Shown in pieces: positions 15,995-25,142 of a DNA stretch of 64,000 bases. The stretch covers positions 3,038,001 through 3,102,000 of the forward strand of contig NZ_CP014209.1 in the NCBI RefSeq assembly GCF_001636295.1, given 5' to 3'. Source of the stretch: Isoptericola dokdonensis DS-3. Lineage in GTDB: Bacteria; Actinomycetota; Actinomycetes; Actinomycetales; Cellulomonadaceae. Under the pieces are notes generated by a model, which saw nothing but the letters and a program-made list of their open reading frames with translations, was not told the origin of the DNA and searched no databases. The translations under genes were made by a program, and so were the position numbers. The stretch's first letter is position 1. Every line of letters begins with the position of its first letter.

Positions 15995-16003
15995 CGTGGA
16001 CGC

Positions 16004-16651
16004 ATGGGCCCCGACGTCGTGCGCGTCGTCCTCGTGGACGACCACGAGGTGGTCCGGCGCGGGGTGGCCGACCTCCTGGAGGCCGAGCCCGACATCGAGG
16101 TCGTGGGGGAGGCAGGCTCGGTCGCGGAGGCCCTCGCCCGCGTCCCGGCCCTGCGGCCCGACGTGGCGGTGCTGGACGTCCGGCTGCCCGACGGCGACGG
16201 CGTGGGGCTGTGCCGGGAGCTGCGGTCCCGCACGGACGTCGCCTGCCTCGTGCTGACGTCGTTCGACGACGACGAGGCGCTGTTCGACGCGATCCTCGCG
16301 GGGGCCGCCGGGTACGTGCTCAAGCAGGTGCGCGGCACCGACCTCGTCGCGGCGATCCGCACGGTCGCCGCGGGCGGCTCCACGCTGGACCCGCGGGCGG
16401 CTGGTCTCGTCATGGAGCGGCTGCGGGCGCAGGAGCACCCGGACGCGGACCCGCTGGCCGACCTCACCGAGCAGGAGCGCCGCGTGCTGGCGCTGGTGGG
16501 GCAGGGCCTGACGAACCGGCAGATCGGCGAGCGGCTGTTCCTCGCGGAGAAGACGGTGAAGAACTACGTGTCGCACGTGCTGGCGAAGCTGGGCGTGGAG
16601 CGGCGGGTGCAGGCCGCGGTGCTGGCGGCACGCCTCGAGCAGCGGTCCTGA
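16004..16651 (+). CDS. NarL/LuxR-family response regulator, DevR/DosR-like
   Basis: A 215-residue regulator. The receiver has [10 protein letters not shown], phospho-acceptor Asp58 ([11 protein letters not shown]), TSFDDDEAL and Lys in YVLKQVRG. The LuxR-type helix-turn-helix is at about 155-205 ([20 protein letters not shown], then [14 protein letters not shown]). TAGCGT at 15992-15997 overlaps the upstream stop and lies six bases before the ATG, which fits a leaderless transcript. The convergent gene encodes a DevS-like kinase. Together with the nearby universal stress protein this suggests a hypoxia/redox dormancy-type system (inference from mycobacterial DosR). Confidence 0.9.
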   Translation: MGPDVVRVVLVDDHEVVRRGVADLLEAEPDIEVVGEAGSVAEALARVPALRPDVAVLDVRLPDGDGVGLCRELRSRTDVACLVLTSFDDDEALFDAILAGAAGYVLKQVRGTDLVAAIRTVAAGGSTLDPRAAGLVMERLRAQEHPDADPLADLTEQERRVLALVGQGLTNRQIGERLFLAEKTVKNYVSHVLAKLGVERRVQAAVLAARLEQRS

Positions 16652-16657
16652 CGCCCC

Positions 16658-18268
16658 TCACCGCGGCAGCGGCACCGCCCAGCGCAGCCGCGTCCCGGGC
16701 GTGCGCGACCGCGTGGTGAACGTGCCGCCCAGCTCGACGGCGCGCCGCTCCAGGTTCGCCAGGCCGCTGCGCGGCGCGTCCGGCGGGAGGCCGACGCCGT
16801 CGTCGTCGACGACGAGCACCACGGCGTCCCCGACGGCCAGGTGGACGTCGACGTGGCCGGCCCCGGCGTGCCGGGCCGCGTTCGACAGCGACTCCCGCAG
16901 CACCGCCACGAGATGGTCGGCGACCGGCGGCGGCACGAGCGTGTCGACGGTGCCCGTCATCCGCAGGGACGGAGCGAACCCGAGCGGGCCGGCCGCGGCC
17001 TCGACCTCCGCCAGGAGCCGGGCCCGCACCCCCACCGTGCGGGACCCGCCGAGAGCGGGGGACAGCCCGCGGATCGTGGTGCGCACGAGCGCGATCGTCT
17101 CGTCGATCTCCTCGACGGCCGCCGACACCCGTGCGGCGTCCTCCGGGCGGTCCTGCAGGCGTCGGCCGACCACCTGGAGCGACAGCCCGGTCGCGTACAG
17201 CCGCTGGACGGCGAGGTCGTGCAGGTCGCGGGCGATGCGGTCGCGGTCCCGCAGGACGGCGAGCCGCTCGGCGTCGTCGCGCCGCTCCGCGAGCTCCAGG
17301 GCGACGGCGGCGTGCCCCGCGAACGCGACCAGCGCGTCCACCACCACCGCCGGGAACGCCGGGGTGCCGCGTCGTCGGCCCACCAGCAGCACGCCCGCCG
17401 TCCGCCCCGGGCCGCCGAGGGGGAGGGCGGCCAGCGGCCCCACGACCTCCGGGGGGTGTGCCGTGAGCGTGCCCAGGGTCGCCGTCGCGGCGTCGGCGGT
17501 GACGACCGGCCGTCCGGTCGAGCAGGCCTCGGCCGCGAACGTCCCCCGCGCGGGGAGCACCGTCCCGACGAGGCCGTCCGTGCCCGGACCCAGCGCGGAC
17601 CGCACCCGCAGGTGGTCGGGTGCCGCGTCCGTCGCCGTGGCGAGCACCGCGACGTCGGCCTCCGCGACGCGCAGCGCCTGCTCCGCGACGACGTCGAGCA
17701 CGGTGCCCGGGTCGTGGCCGGCCAGCACCCGGCGGGAGATCGCGTCGTCGCCGACCGCCCACCGTTCGCGCAGACGGGCCTCGTCGTACAGGCGGGCGTT
17801 CTCCACCGCGACGCTCGCCGCGGCGGCCAGGCCCTCGACCAGCCGTTCGTCGTTCGCGGTGAACGGCTCGCCCGTCCGCTTCTGGGTGAGGTAGAGGTTG
17901 CCGAACGGCTCGCCGTGGACGTGCAGCGGCACCCCGAGGAAGGACCGCATCGGCGGGTGGTGCGCCGGGAAGCCGGTCGCCCGCGGGTCCGCCGTGAGGT
18001 CGTCGAGGCGCAGCGGCACCGGGTGGGCGACCAGCTCGCCCAGCAGTCCCCGACCGCGTGGCGGCGGGCCGATCCGTGCCGCCTGCTCGGCGTCCATGCC
18101 CTCGGTGATGAACTCGGCGATCCGGCCGTCGTCGCCGAGGACCCCCAGGGCCGCGTAGCGGGCGCCGGTCACGTCCGCGGCCGCCCGCACGAGCCGGCGC
18201 AGCGTCGTGGGCAGGTCGAGCCCGCGACCGATCGACAGCACCGCCCCGAGCAGCACGCCGTCGGTCAT
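16658..18268 (-). CDS. GAF-GAF sensor histidine kinase, DevS/DosT-like
   Basis: A 536-residue soluble kinase. The first GAF domain lies at about 20-170 (TGARYAALGVLGDDGRIAEFITEG, then SFLGVPLHVHGEPFGNLYLTQ). The second GAF follows at about 195-335. The HisKA_3 dimerisation box is RIARDLHDLAVQRL with His350, and the ATPase domain includes RESLSNAARHAGAG and DDGVGLPPDAPRSGLANL. In mycobacterial DevS/DosT the first GAF carries haem and senses O2 and NO; haem ligation here is inferred. ATG 18268 has GGGAG just upstream. It converges on the regulator gene with a six-base gap, its likely partner. Confidence 0.88.
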   Translation of the reverse strand: MTDGVLLGAVLSIGRGLDLPTTLRRLVRAAADVTGARYAALGVLGDDGRIAEFITEGMDAEQAARIGPPPRGRGLLGELVAHPVPLRLDDLTADPRATGFPAHHPPMRSFLGVPLHVHGEPFGNLYLTQKRTGEPFTANDERLVEGLAAAASVAVENARLYDEARLRERWAVGDDAISRRVLAGHDPGTVLDVVAEQALRVAEADVAVLATATDAAPDHLRVRSALGPGTDGLVGTVLPARGTFAAEACSTGRPVVTADAATATLGTLTAHPPEVVGPLAALPLGGPGRTAGVLLVGRRRGTPAFPAVVVDALVAFAGHAAVALELAERRDDAERLAVLRDRDRIARDLHDLAVQRLYATGLSLQVVGRRLQDRPEDAARVSAAVEEIDETIALVRTTIRGLSPALGGSRTVGVRARLLAEVEAAAGPLGFAPSLRMTGTVDTLVPPPVADHLVAVLRESLSNAARHAGAGHVDVHLAVGDAVVLVVDDDGVGLPPDAPRSGLANLERRAVELGGTFTTRSRTPGTRLRWAVPLPR

Positions 18269-18397
18269 GCTCCCACGGTAGCGATCCGGTGTCCCCGATG
18301 CCCGGTCCGGGACCATCGGTCGCGGGGTCGATGACCAGCGGCACTGCCGCCCCGGCGCCGCGGGTGCGGTACTGGGAGGAGGACGAAGGAGGACGTC

Positions 18398-19315
18398 ATG
18401 AACACACGTCGTGCCGTGGTCGTCGGGGTCGACGGCTCCTCGGCGAGCGACCAGGCTCTCGACTGGGCCGCGGCGGAGACCGTCCGCCGCGCCGCGTGGC
18501 TGACCGTCGTGAGCGCCTATGAGCTGGTGAACGCCCCCGGACCGGCGGAGTTCGGGGTCGGGCTCGAGGACCTGCACCGGGCTGCGCAGGCCAACGTCTG
18601 GCGCGCCATGTCACGGCTCGACGGCGCACGGGAGCGCGGCTGCCTCGTCCCCGACGCCGCCGACGTCACCGGCGAGGTCGTGCACGGCCACCCTGCGGGG
18701 AGCCTCGTCGACCTGTCGGCCACGAGCGACCTCGTGGTGGTCGGCCGACGTGGCCTGAACGGGTTCGCCCGGCTCGTGCTGGGCTCGGTGTCGGCGGCCG
18801 TGAGCGCGCAGGCGCGCGGCCCGGTCGCCGTGGTCCCGGACGACCCGGTCGCGGCCCGGTCCCGCTGCCCGGCGGACGAGGTCGGCCCCGTGTGGCGGGT
18901 CGTCGCCGCGGTCGACTTCGACGACCACCTCGGCCGGGTCCTCGGCCAGGCGTTCGAGGAGGCGCGCCACGCGCAGGTGCCCCTGCTCGTGGTCCACGCG
19001 CTGGACCGCGAGCGCAGCCCCGTCGAGCACGCCTACGAGGCCCAGTGGGTGCGCGGCTACCGGGACGAGGCCGTCGCCGCCCTGCACGACGAGCTGGTCC
19101 GCTGGCAGGACAAGTACCCGCGGGTCGCGTGGACGACGACGGTCGAGCGCGGACGGCCTGTGGACCTGCTGGCCGCCACCGTGCAGCGGCGCGACCTGCT
19201 CGTCGTCGGCGGGCGGCCGCACGCGCCGATCACGGGACGCATCCTGCGCTCCGTGGCCGACCGGATCGGCCGCGACGTGGGCTGCCCGGTGGTGATCGCG
19301 CACCACCAGCCCTGA
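18398..19315 (+). CDS. Tandem-domain universal stress protein
   Basis: A 305-residue protein with two UspA domains (about 1-145 and 160-303). The first begins VVVGVDGSSASDQALDWA and ends with the ATP-loop form VVVGRRGLNGFARLVLGSVS. The second ends VVGGRPHAPITGRILRSVAD. A strong GGAGG precedes the ATG. It is divergent from the DevS-like kinase gene; tandem USPs are classic DosR-regulon members. The gap contains GGTCCGGGACCATCGGTC near 18303, only weakly like a DevR box. Confidence 0.9.
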   Translation: MNTRRAVVVGVDGSSASDQALDWAAAETVRRAAWLTVVSAYELVNAPGPAEFGVGLEDLHRAAQANVWRAMSRLDGARERGCLVPDAADVTGEVVHGHPAGSLVDLSATSDLVVVGRRGLNGFARLVLGSVSAAVSAQARGPVAVVPDDPVAARSRCPADEVGPVWRVVAAVDFDDHLGRVLGQAFEEARHAQVPLLVVHALDRERSPVEHAYEAQWVRGYRDEAVAALHDELVRWQDKYPRVAWTTTVERGRPVDLLAATVQRRDLLVVGGRPHAPITGRILRSVADRIGRDVGCPVVIAHHQP

Positions 19316-19325
19316 GGGCCTGCGG

Positions 19326-19892
19326 TCAGGCGGGGTCGTCCGACAGCACGCGCTGGAACAGGACGTGGTCCTGCCAGCGGCCCGCGATGTGCAGGTACTG
19401 CGGGGCGAGGCCGATCCGCACGAACCCGGTGCGGGCCAGGACCGCCTGGGAGGCGTGGTTGTGCAGCAGCGTCGCTGCCTGGAGCCGGTGCAGCCCGAGG
19501 ACGTCGCGGGCGTGCGCGGCGCCGGCCTGCACGGCGGCGGTCATGACGCCGTGGCCGGTGAGGTCCGACGCCAGCCAGTAGCCGACGTGGGCGGACCGGG
19601 CGGCGCCCCGCTCGATGCCGGTGAGGTTCAGCCGACCGACGATCGCGTCGTCGCGGACGAGCACGAGCGGCACCGCGCGGCCCGCACCGTGCTCGAGCAG
19701 CAGCACCGGGATGCGCGCCGTGTGGTACCCCGCCTCGTGGAACGCCGCCGGGCGAGCCGGCTCCCAGGGCTCGAGGTGGTCGCGGTCGCGGTCGTAGGCC
19801 GCGGCGAGCGCAGGCCCGTCGCCAGGGTGCAGGAGCCGCAGCACCACACCGGCGGGCAGCTCGACCGGGGTGACGGCGGGCTGCTCAGGCAT
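19326..19892 (-). CDS. GNAT-family N-acetyltransferase (RimJ/RimL-like)
   Basis: A 188-residue acyl-CoA N-acetyltransferase. The order LRLLHPGDGPAL, then HVGYWLASDLTGHGVMTAAV (acetyl-CoA loop region), then HRLQAATLLHNHASQAVLAR and GFVRIGLAPQYLHIAGRWQD is typical of the RimJ/RimL ribosomal-protein acetyltransferase group. The actual acceptor is unknown. Its start overlaps the end of the acyltransferase gene by eight bases, so the two are probably cotranscribed. Confidence 0.88.
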   Translation of the reverse strand: MPEQPAVTPVELPAGVVLRLLHPGDGPALAAAYDRDRDHLEPWEPARPAAFHEAGYHTARIPVLLLEHGAGRAVPLVLVRDDAIVGRLNLTGIERGAARSAHVGYWLASDLTGHGVMTAAVQAGAAHARDVLGLHRLQAATLLHNHASQAVLARTGFVRIGLAPQYLHIAGRWQDHVLFQRVLSDDPA

Positions 19893-20460
19893 CCTCGGAG
19901 CGCAGCCGCGGCTCGGTGCGCAGGGCGGGGCGCAGCCCGGCCTTGTCGGCGTAGAAGGCGCGGACCCGGTCCATGTCGGCGCGGACGTCGCCGGTGAGCC
20001 GCAGGGTGGGCCCGAGGCCGGTCGTCATGGTGGTGCGGTCGACGTAGCCGAGCGTGACGGGCAGGTCGGCCTCACGGGCGATGCGGTAGAAGCCCGACTT
20101 CCAGCCGTCGCCGGACCGGGTGCCCTCGGGGGTGACGACGAGGTGGAAGACCTCGCCCCCGCGGACACGCCCGAGCACCTCGGTGACGACCCCGCTGGGG
20201 TCGCGACGGTCGACGGGGATGCCGCCGAGCGCCCGCATGACCGGACCCTTCCACCCGGCGAACAGCGTGTGCTTGCCCAGCCAGCGCGCGTCGATGCCGA
20301 GCTTCCACGCGATGGCGAGCATGAGCACGAAGTCCCAGTTGGACGTGTGCGGGGCGCCGATGAGGAGGCCCGCCTCGGCGGGGGCCGGCTCGGAGCGGAG
20401 CCGCCAGCGGCTCAGCCGCCAGTAGAGGCCCGCGGCGGTGCGGCGGAAGGGGGAGGACAC
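19885..20460 (-). CDS. 1-acyl-sn-glycerol-3-phosphate acyltransferase family protein
   Basis: A 191-residue PlsC-type acyltransferase. The catalytic HX4D motif is HTSNWD near residue 38, and the substrate-binding motif is VTPEGTRS near 108. It lacks obvious membrane helices and is short for PlsC, as in the compact actinobacterial branch. It would acylate lysophosphatidate or a related lipid at the membrane. Start is GTG 20460. It overlaps the downstream GNAT gene. Confidence 0.88.
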   Translation of the reverse strand: MSSPFRRTAAGLYWRLSRWRLRSEPAPAEAGLLIGAPHTSNWDFVLMLAIAWKLGIDARWLGKHTLFAGWKGPVMRALGGIPVDRRDPSGVVTEVLGRVRGGEVFHLVVTPEGTRSGDGWKSGFYRIAREADLPVTLGYVDRTTMTTGLGPTLRLTGDVRADMDRVRAFYADKAGLRPALRTEPRLRSEDA

Positions 20461-20540
20461 GGCTGAATCGTACGGCGGGGCAGGGGATTCTCACGCATCA
20501 GGCGCCTCCCGCGTGAGGAACGACGGCGTCCCCACGGACA

Positions 20541-20591
20541 GCGCCGCGGCTCCTCAGGCATCGGTGCGTGATGCCTGAGGAACCGCGGCGC
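20541..20591. terminator. Long intergenic hairpin downstream of the subtilase
   Basis: Arms 20541-20561 and 20571-20591 are 21 bp with one mismatch, enclosing a 9-nt loop CGGTGCGTG. It lies 40 bases beyond the subtilase stop on the minus strand and 80 bases upstream of the acyltransferase start. The loop-stem junction holds GTGATGCCTGAGG, related to the GATGCGTGAGG repeats at 43871, 43933 and 56580. Confidence 0.75.
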
Positions 20592-20630
20592 GGGTCCGGC
20601 GTTCCTGCGGGGCTCACCGGGGAGGCCGGG

Positions 20631-23600
20631 TCACCTCCCGCAGCGGACGGGCTCGTAGCCCGCCTCGTACCGCGTCGTCACCGCGAGGGTGCCCACGGTG
20701 CCGGTCGCGACGACGTCCGCGACGCCGCCGGTGCGCAGGCGGGCGGCGCCCGTGTCGAACAGCCGGTACGCGCCCTGGCCCGGGGCGACGTCCTCGACCG
20801 TGACCGTGCCCCACGGCGACGTCAGGGTGACGTCGGCGGTGTGCTCGCCGGTGTTGCGGGCGTGGACCGCGACCATGGCGCGGTCGTCCACGCACTGCGA
20901 GCGGGCGTTGACGACCAGGTCGAGGCGGCCGCCCACCTGATAGGTCCGCACCATCGCCTGGGTGACGGCGGAGCCGTCCGCGGCGGTCATCGTCGTGCGC
21001 AGGTGCACGAAGCTCCCCACGGGGGCGTCGGTCGGCACGTCGGCCGTCCAGGTGCCGTCGGCGCCGCGGGTGACGGCGACGTCGGTCCAGGTCGGGACCG
21101 CCGCGACGGTGGTCTGGTCGCCGACGGCGTACTGCAGGGTGACGGCGTCGAGGTCGACCCGCTCCTTCGTGGCGTCCGAGGACGCCGCGAGGGTGACGTG
21201 CGCGTCGGTGCCGGCCAGGACCCGGTTGGTGAGGTCCATGTCGACGTCCACGGACGGGACCAGCAGCGGCTGCGCCCCCTGGTCCGCCCGACCGGTCGGG
21301 AACGTCCAGTCCGTCGTGAAGGCCAGGCCGAGCGTCGTGACCGTGGACGGACGACGCGTGAACGCCGTCTGGACGTGCACCTCCGCGTCCTCCGCCGGCA
21401 GTGCGTAGACGCCGCCGACCGCGGGGTTCACCGCGACGTCGTCGACCCACACGCGGCGCAGGGTCGAGTCCTGGTAGGCCAGGCCGGTCGAGTCGTGCCC
21501 GGCCGCGTCGCCCCACGTCGACAGCGCCAGGCTGAGCGCGTTGAGGGAACGGGTGGCCAGCGGTCGGTCGTACGTGTTGCTGGTCGCCCCGAGCGGCGTC
21601 TTGAACCACGACGTCGGCTCGGTGCTCCCCGGTGCGTAGGTGCGCGGGCCGTCGAACGACGCCGCGCTGGCGATGTTCGAGGTCATGCGGGAGATCGTCG
21701 TCCACGCGAAGTCGTCCGACGCCGTGTAGTAGACGGTGCGCTCGGCCGGCGAGGTCACCGGCAGCATCGTGCCGCCGGCGTACACCGACGACGACACGCC
21801 CGGCATGGTCAGGGCGAGGTCGAGGTACCAGGTGCGCTGGTCGACACCCTGGGTGTAGAACGCGGTGGGCACGGTCGCGAGGTCGGACGCCTCGACGCGC
21901 TGGCGGCCGCCGGGGACCTTGCCGTCGACGACGGTGGCCACGTTGTACATGTACGGGCTGGACGCGACGGCGGTGCCGTCCCACGAGACGGTGGTCCCGC
22001 CGCCGGCGACCTCGGCGACGAGCGCCTCGGCGTCGGCGGCCGTGATCGAGGCCATCGGCAGGGTGACCCCGGAGCCGCCGAGGTTGATCCGGCCCACGTT
22101 CGTCGACGAGTAGGCGAGCAGGCCGACCGCGCCGCGACCCGCGAGGGCGCGGTCCCAGGCGAGGGTGTTGCCGCCCTGCACGGAGCTGCTCGCGTCGACG
22201 ACGACGATCCTGCCCTCGACGTCCGCGGCGGCGAGGTTCTCCGCCGTGCCCGGGCCGACGTGGACGACCGGCGCGGAGCCGGTGCCGTCGAACGCGGCGG
22301 CGAAGGCGACCGGCAGGTCGTCGAGGGTGCGGCCGCCCGTGGAGGTGAACGTGACCCCCGGTGCGACGAGGCGCGCGGTGGCCTCGAACGTGTAGCGGTC
22401 GTCGACCCGTCCACCCGAGGTGTACAGGCCCTTGACGTAGGACGGCACGGTGGTGAGGACACCGGTGCGGCGCGAGCCCTCGTCACCGAGGGCGTACGTG
22501 TAGCCGATCGAGTAGCCCTGCGCCTCGGTGGGCCGGTCCGTCCGCCAGGAGAGCTCGCGGGCGTCCCGGGCGTCGAGCGCCACGGTGGTGTCGCCGTCGA
22601 CCGTCACGGTCTCGTGCACGAGCGACACGGAGGCGACCTGACCCTGGTTGCCGGGCGCGTCCCGCGTGAGGAGGGTGCCCGCGATCTCGTAGGTGCCGTG
22701 CGGCAGCGTGAGCGCCACCTCGCCGGAGCCGACGCCGTAGCGGTAGTCGCGGCCACGCTCGACGTCGATCACCTGGAAGGACGAGTTCGAGTCCGGCGCC
22801 TGACCGAACCGGTCCGTGAGGGACACGACGACGGATGCCGTCGGGCCCTCCATGAGGACGGAGAACGGCACGGTGACGCGGGTGTCGCCGGCGGTGCCCA
22901 CGAGGCGCGCCGTGACGGTGCCGTAGTCGTCGGCCTGGAGCGGGACGGTCGGGTCGATCGTGACGGGCACGTCGGCGGTGCCGCCGGCCGGGACGACGAC
23001 CCGGTTCTTCTTCAGCCCGACGGTGAACATGCGGCGCGGGACGCTGCTGCCGTCCTGGCCGAACCCGTCGACGGTGAGGTCGAGCGTGACGTCCTCGTCG
23101 GAGGAGTTGCTGAGCCGCACGGCGCGGGTGCGCGGCGCGAGGTCGGCCTGCGGGTACCCGAACGACGCGAGCTCGGTGCCCGGGGCCCCGGTCACGTCCT
23201 GTGTGACGGCGCGGCCGACGTCCATCGGCCCGGCGCCCTGGTCGAGCGGCGGGGCGTCGGAGGCCTTCACGGCCGAGGTGAGCGCCGCCTTGACCTGGGC
23301 GGGGGTGTACTCCGGGTGCGCCTGGAGGACGATCGCGGCGCCGCCGGCGACGTGCGGGGTCGCCATCGAGGTGCCGGAGAACGCCACGTACGGCATGTCG
23401 GTGCCGCCGCCCGTGCGGGCGGAGACGACGTCGACACCCTGGGAGGCGATGTCGGGCTTCGCGGCGGTGCCGCCCACCGAGGGGCCACGGCTGGAGAACG
23501 ACGCCGTGGCGTCGTCGCGGTCCACCGCGCTGACGGTCAGCGCGGCCGGCGCGCAGCCGGGCGTCGAGACCTGGCCGTGCAGGCCCTCGTTGCCGGCGGC

Positions 23601-24692
23601 GACGACGAACAGCGCCTCGTCGGACAGCGCCTGGACCAGGTCGACGTCGGGGCCGGAGCAGGACGTCGCGGCCGAGTTGCCCAGCGACATCGACACGACG
23701 TCCGCGCCGGCGTCCACGGCCCACTGCATGCCCGCGAGGATCCACGACGACTGGCCGGAGCCGTCGTCGCCGAGGACCTTGCCGACCAGGAGGTCCGCGC
23801 CCGGCGCGACACCCGCGTAGGTGCCGTCCGACGCCGCGCCCGTGCCCGCGACCGACCCGGCCACGTGGGTGCCGTGCCCGTTCGCGTCCTGGACGGTCGT
23901 GCCGCCGTACGTGACGAACGAGCGGGAGTCCGCGACCTGACCCGTCAGGTCGACGTGCGCGGCGTCGTAGCCGGAGTCCAGCACCGCCACGGTGACGCCC
24001 TCGCCGTCGAGCCCGAGCTCGTGGGCGGCGCCCGCCCCGGTGAGGGGGACGGTCGGGGCGAGGTCGTCGACGGCGGTGGCGCGCACCTTGGCGTCCAGCC
24101 AGATCTTCTCCACGCCCGCGCTCGACCGCGCGGCGGAGCCGGGCTCCAGGGCGCTCCACGCGGCTGCCGCCCGGTCCTTGTCGACCGACACCGCAGCGGC
24201 GTCGATCGCGTCGATCTCCACCGTCGTCATCGTCCCGCGGGCCTGGGAGCGGGCCCGCGCCCCGTCCGCGTACTCGACGATGATCGGCAGCGCGTCGGTG
24301 GACGCGTCGTCGTAGCCGTCCTCCCACAGCCCGGTGATGTCGAACAGGGCGAGGTCGAGCGAGCCGTCGTCGACGAGCGGCTGGGCCACCGACGGCACGA
24401 GGTAGGTGCGGCCGTCCCGGACCCACGTCGAGTAGACCGGGTCGACGTCCTCGGAGACGAGACGCACCTCGGCGACGTCACCGGCGGCGTCGATGCGGGC
24501 CTCGACGACGTCACCCGTGACGAGGGTGAACGTCGCCCAGGAGGACGCGGCCTCGACGGTGGACGTCGGGTCGGCGGGCGGCAGGTCGTCGGCGGTGGCG
24601 GTCCCCGCGACGGCCGTGGCCGCTGTGGTCGCGAGCAGGGCGGACGCGGCGATGGTGGCCGCCGTCCGCCGCACGCGGGCGTGCTGGATCAT
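20631..24692 (-). CDS. Large secreted subtilisin-like serine protease (S8), PA-like insert
   Basis: A 1353-residue secreted protease. The signal peptide covers about 1-34 (ending TATA-DD). After a propeptide of about 190 residues the catalytic triad is Asp239 (VAVLDSGYD), His273 (NGHGTHVAGS) and Ser442 (SGTSMATPHVAGG), with oxyanion-hole Asn in VAAGNEG. Beyond about residue 500 lie several beta-rich domains. One around 780-900 looks like a protease-associated domain (GRIVVVDASSSVQGGNTLAW and PMASITAADAEALV). No LPxTG or membrane anchor is seen, so it is probably released. GGGAG precedes ATG 24692. Substrate is unknown; nutrient acquisition or processing of cell-surface proteins are both possible. 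Confidence 0.9.
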   Translation of the reverse strand: MIQHARVRRTAATIAASALLATTAATAVAGTATADDLPPADPTSTVEAASSWATFTLVTGDVVEARIDAAGDVAEVRLVSEDVDPVYSTWVRDGRTYLVPSVAQPLVDDGSLDLALFDITGLWEDGYDDASTDALPIIVEYADGARARSQARGTMTTVEIDAIDAAAVSVDKDRAAAAWSALEPGSAARSSAGVEKIWLDAKVRATAVDDLAPTVPLTGAGAAHELGLDGEGVTVAVLDSGYDAAHVDLTGQVADSRSFVTYGGTTVQDANGHGTHVAGSVAGTGAASDGTYAGVAPGADLLVGKVLGDDGSGQSSWILAGMQWAVDAGADVVSMSLGNSAATSCSGPDVDLVQALSDEALFVVAAGNEGLHGQVSTPGCAPAALTVSAVDRDDATASFSSRGPSVGGTAAKPDIASQGVDVVSARTGGGTDMPYVAFSGTSMATPHVAGGAAIVLQAHPEYTPAQVKAALTSAVKASDAPPLDQGAGPMDVGRAVTQDVTGAPGTELASFGYPQADLAPRTRAVRLSNSSDEDVTLDLTVDGFGQDGSSVPRRMFTVGLKKNRVVVPAGGTADVPVTIDPTVPLQADDYGTVTARLVGTAGDTRVTVPFSVLMEGPTASVVVSLTDRFGQAPDSNSSFQVIDVERGRDYRYGVGSGEVALTLPHGTYEIAGTLLTRDAPGNQGQVASVSLVHETVTVDGDTTVALDARDARELSWRTDRPTEAQGYSIGYTYALGDEGSRRTGVLTTVPSYVKGLYTSGGRVDDRYTFEATARLVAPGVTFTSTGGRTLDDLPVAFAAAFDGTGSAPVVHVGPGTAENLAAADVEGRIVVVDASSSVQGGNTLAWDRALAGRGAVGLLAYSSTNVGRINLGGSGVTLPMASITAADAEALVAEVAGGGTTVSWDGTAVASSPYMYNVATVVDGKVPGGRQRVEASDLATVPTAFYTQGVDQRTWYLDLALTMPGVSSSVYAGGTMLPVTSPAERTVYYTASDDFAWTTISRMTSNIASAASFDGPRTYAPGSTEPTSWFKTPLGATSNTYDRPLATRSLNALSLALSTWGDAAGHDSTGLAYQDSTLRRVWVDDVAVNPAVGGVYALPAEDAEVHVQTAFTRRPSTVTTLGLAFTTDWTFPTGRADQGAQPLLVPSVDVDMDLTNRVLAGTDAHVTLAASSDATKERVDLDAVTLQYAVGDQTTVAAVPTWTDVAVTRGADGTWTADVPTDAPVGSFVHLRTTMTAADGSAVTQAMVRTYQVGGRLDLVVNARSQCVDDRAMVAVHARNTGEHTADVTLTSPWGTVTVEDVAPGQGAYRLFDTGAARLRTGGVADVVATGTVGTLAVTTRYEAGYEPVRCGR

Positions 24693-24886
24693 GAAGAGCT
24701 CCCTTCGGTGCGCTCACCCTCCCTGACGAGCGGGTGTCCGGGGAGGCCCAGGAGCTGGCGAGAACCCGCCATGTCGGACAGTCGCCACACCGGCGGCACG
24801 CAGCGGTGCGGCCACGTCTCGAAGCGGCGCGGGGGCGGGTGCTAGCGTGCGAGGCGCCCGACCGCACCCGACCTCTGGAGGGCCCC

Positions 24887-25126
24887 ATGGCCGCCGCCGA
24901 CCGACGCTCCGACGACGCGCGGGCCCGCAAGCTCGAGAACCCGGTGATGGTGGGCGGGGCGGTCGCGGTCGTGCTGGCCGTCGTCGGCGCCTTCGCCGGC
25001 TTCGACCTGCTCGGCGAGGTCGCCGGGATCCCGGTGCTCGTCGTCGTGATCGTCGTGGTGTTCGTCGTCGGCGCCGTGCTGACGGCGCGGCGCATCGCCG
25101 CGCTGCGCACCCCCGAGGACTCCTGA
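24887..25126 (+). CDS. Small two-helix membrane protein
   Basis: A 79-residue protein with a charged N-terminus (AAADRRSDDARARKLENP) and two hydrophobic helices at about 20-40 and 46-66, ending TARRIAALRTPEDS. GGAGG at 24877-24881 fixes the start at ATG 24887; the open frame upstream of it lacks a ribosome site. I recognise no function. Confidence 0.75.
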   Translation: MAAADRRSDDARARKLENPVMVGGAVAVVLAVVGAFAGFDLLGEVAGIPVLVVVIVVVFVVGAVLTARRIAALRTPEDS

Positions 25127-25142
25127 CCCGAGCGTCCCCGCG

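Noticed and set aside
18300..18325. DevR (DosR) box upstream of the universal stress protein
   Set aside because: GGGACCATCGGTC has a partial match, but the half-site spacing is one base off the usual form and the second half is degraded, so I list it only as weak in the gene entry.
20568..24845. Very long plus-strand open frame opposite the subtilase
   Set aside because: It is an antisense shadow: the minus strand carries a signal peptide, full catalytic triad and ribosome site, while this frame is Arg/Gly-rich with no domain.
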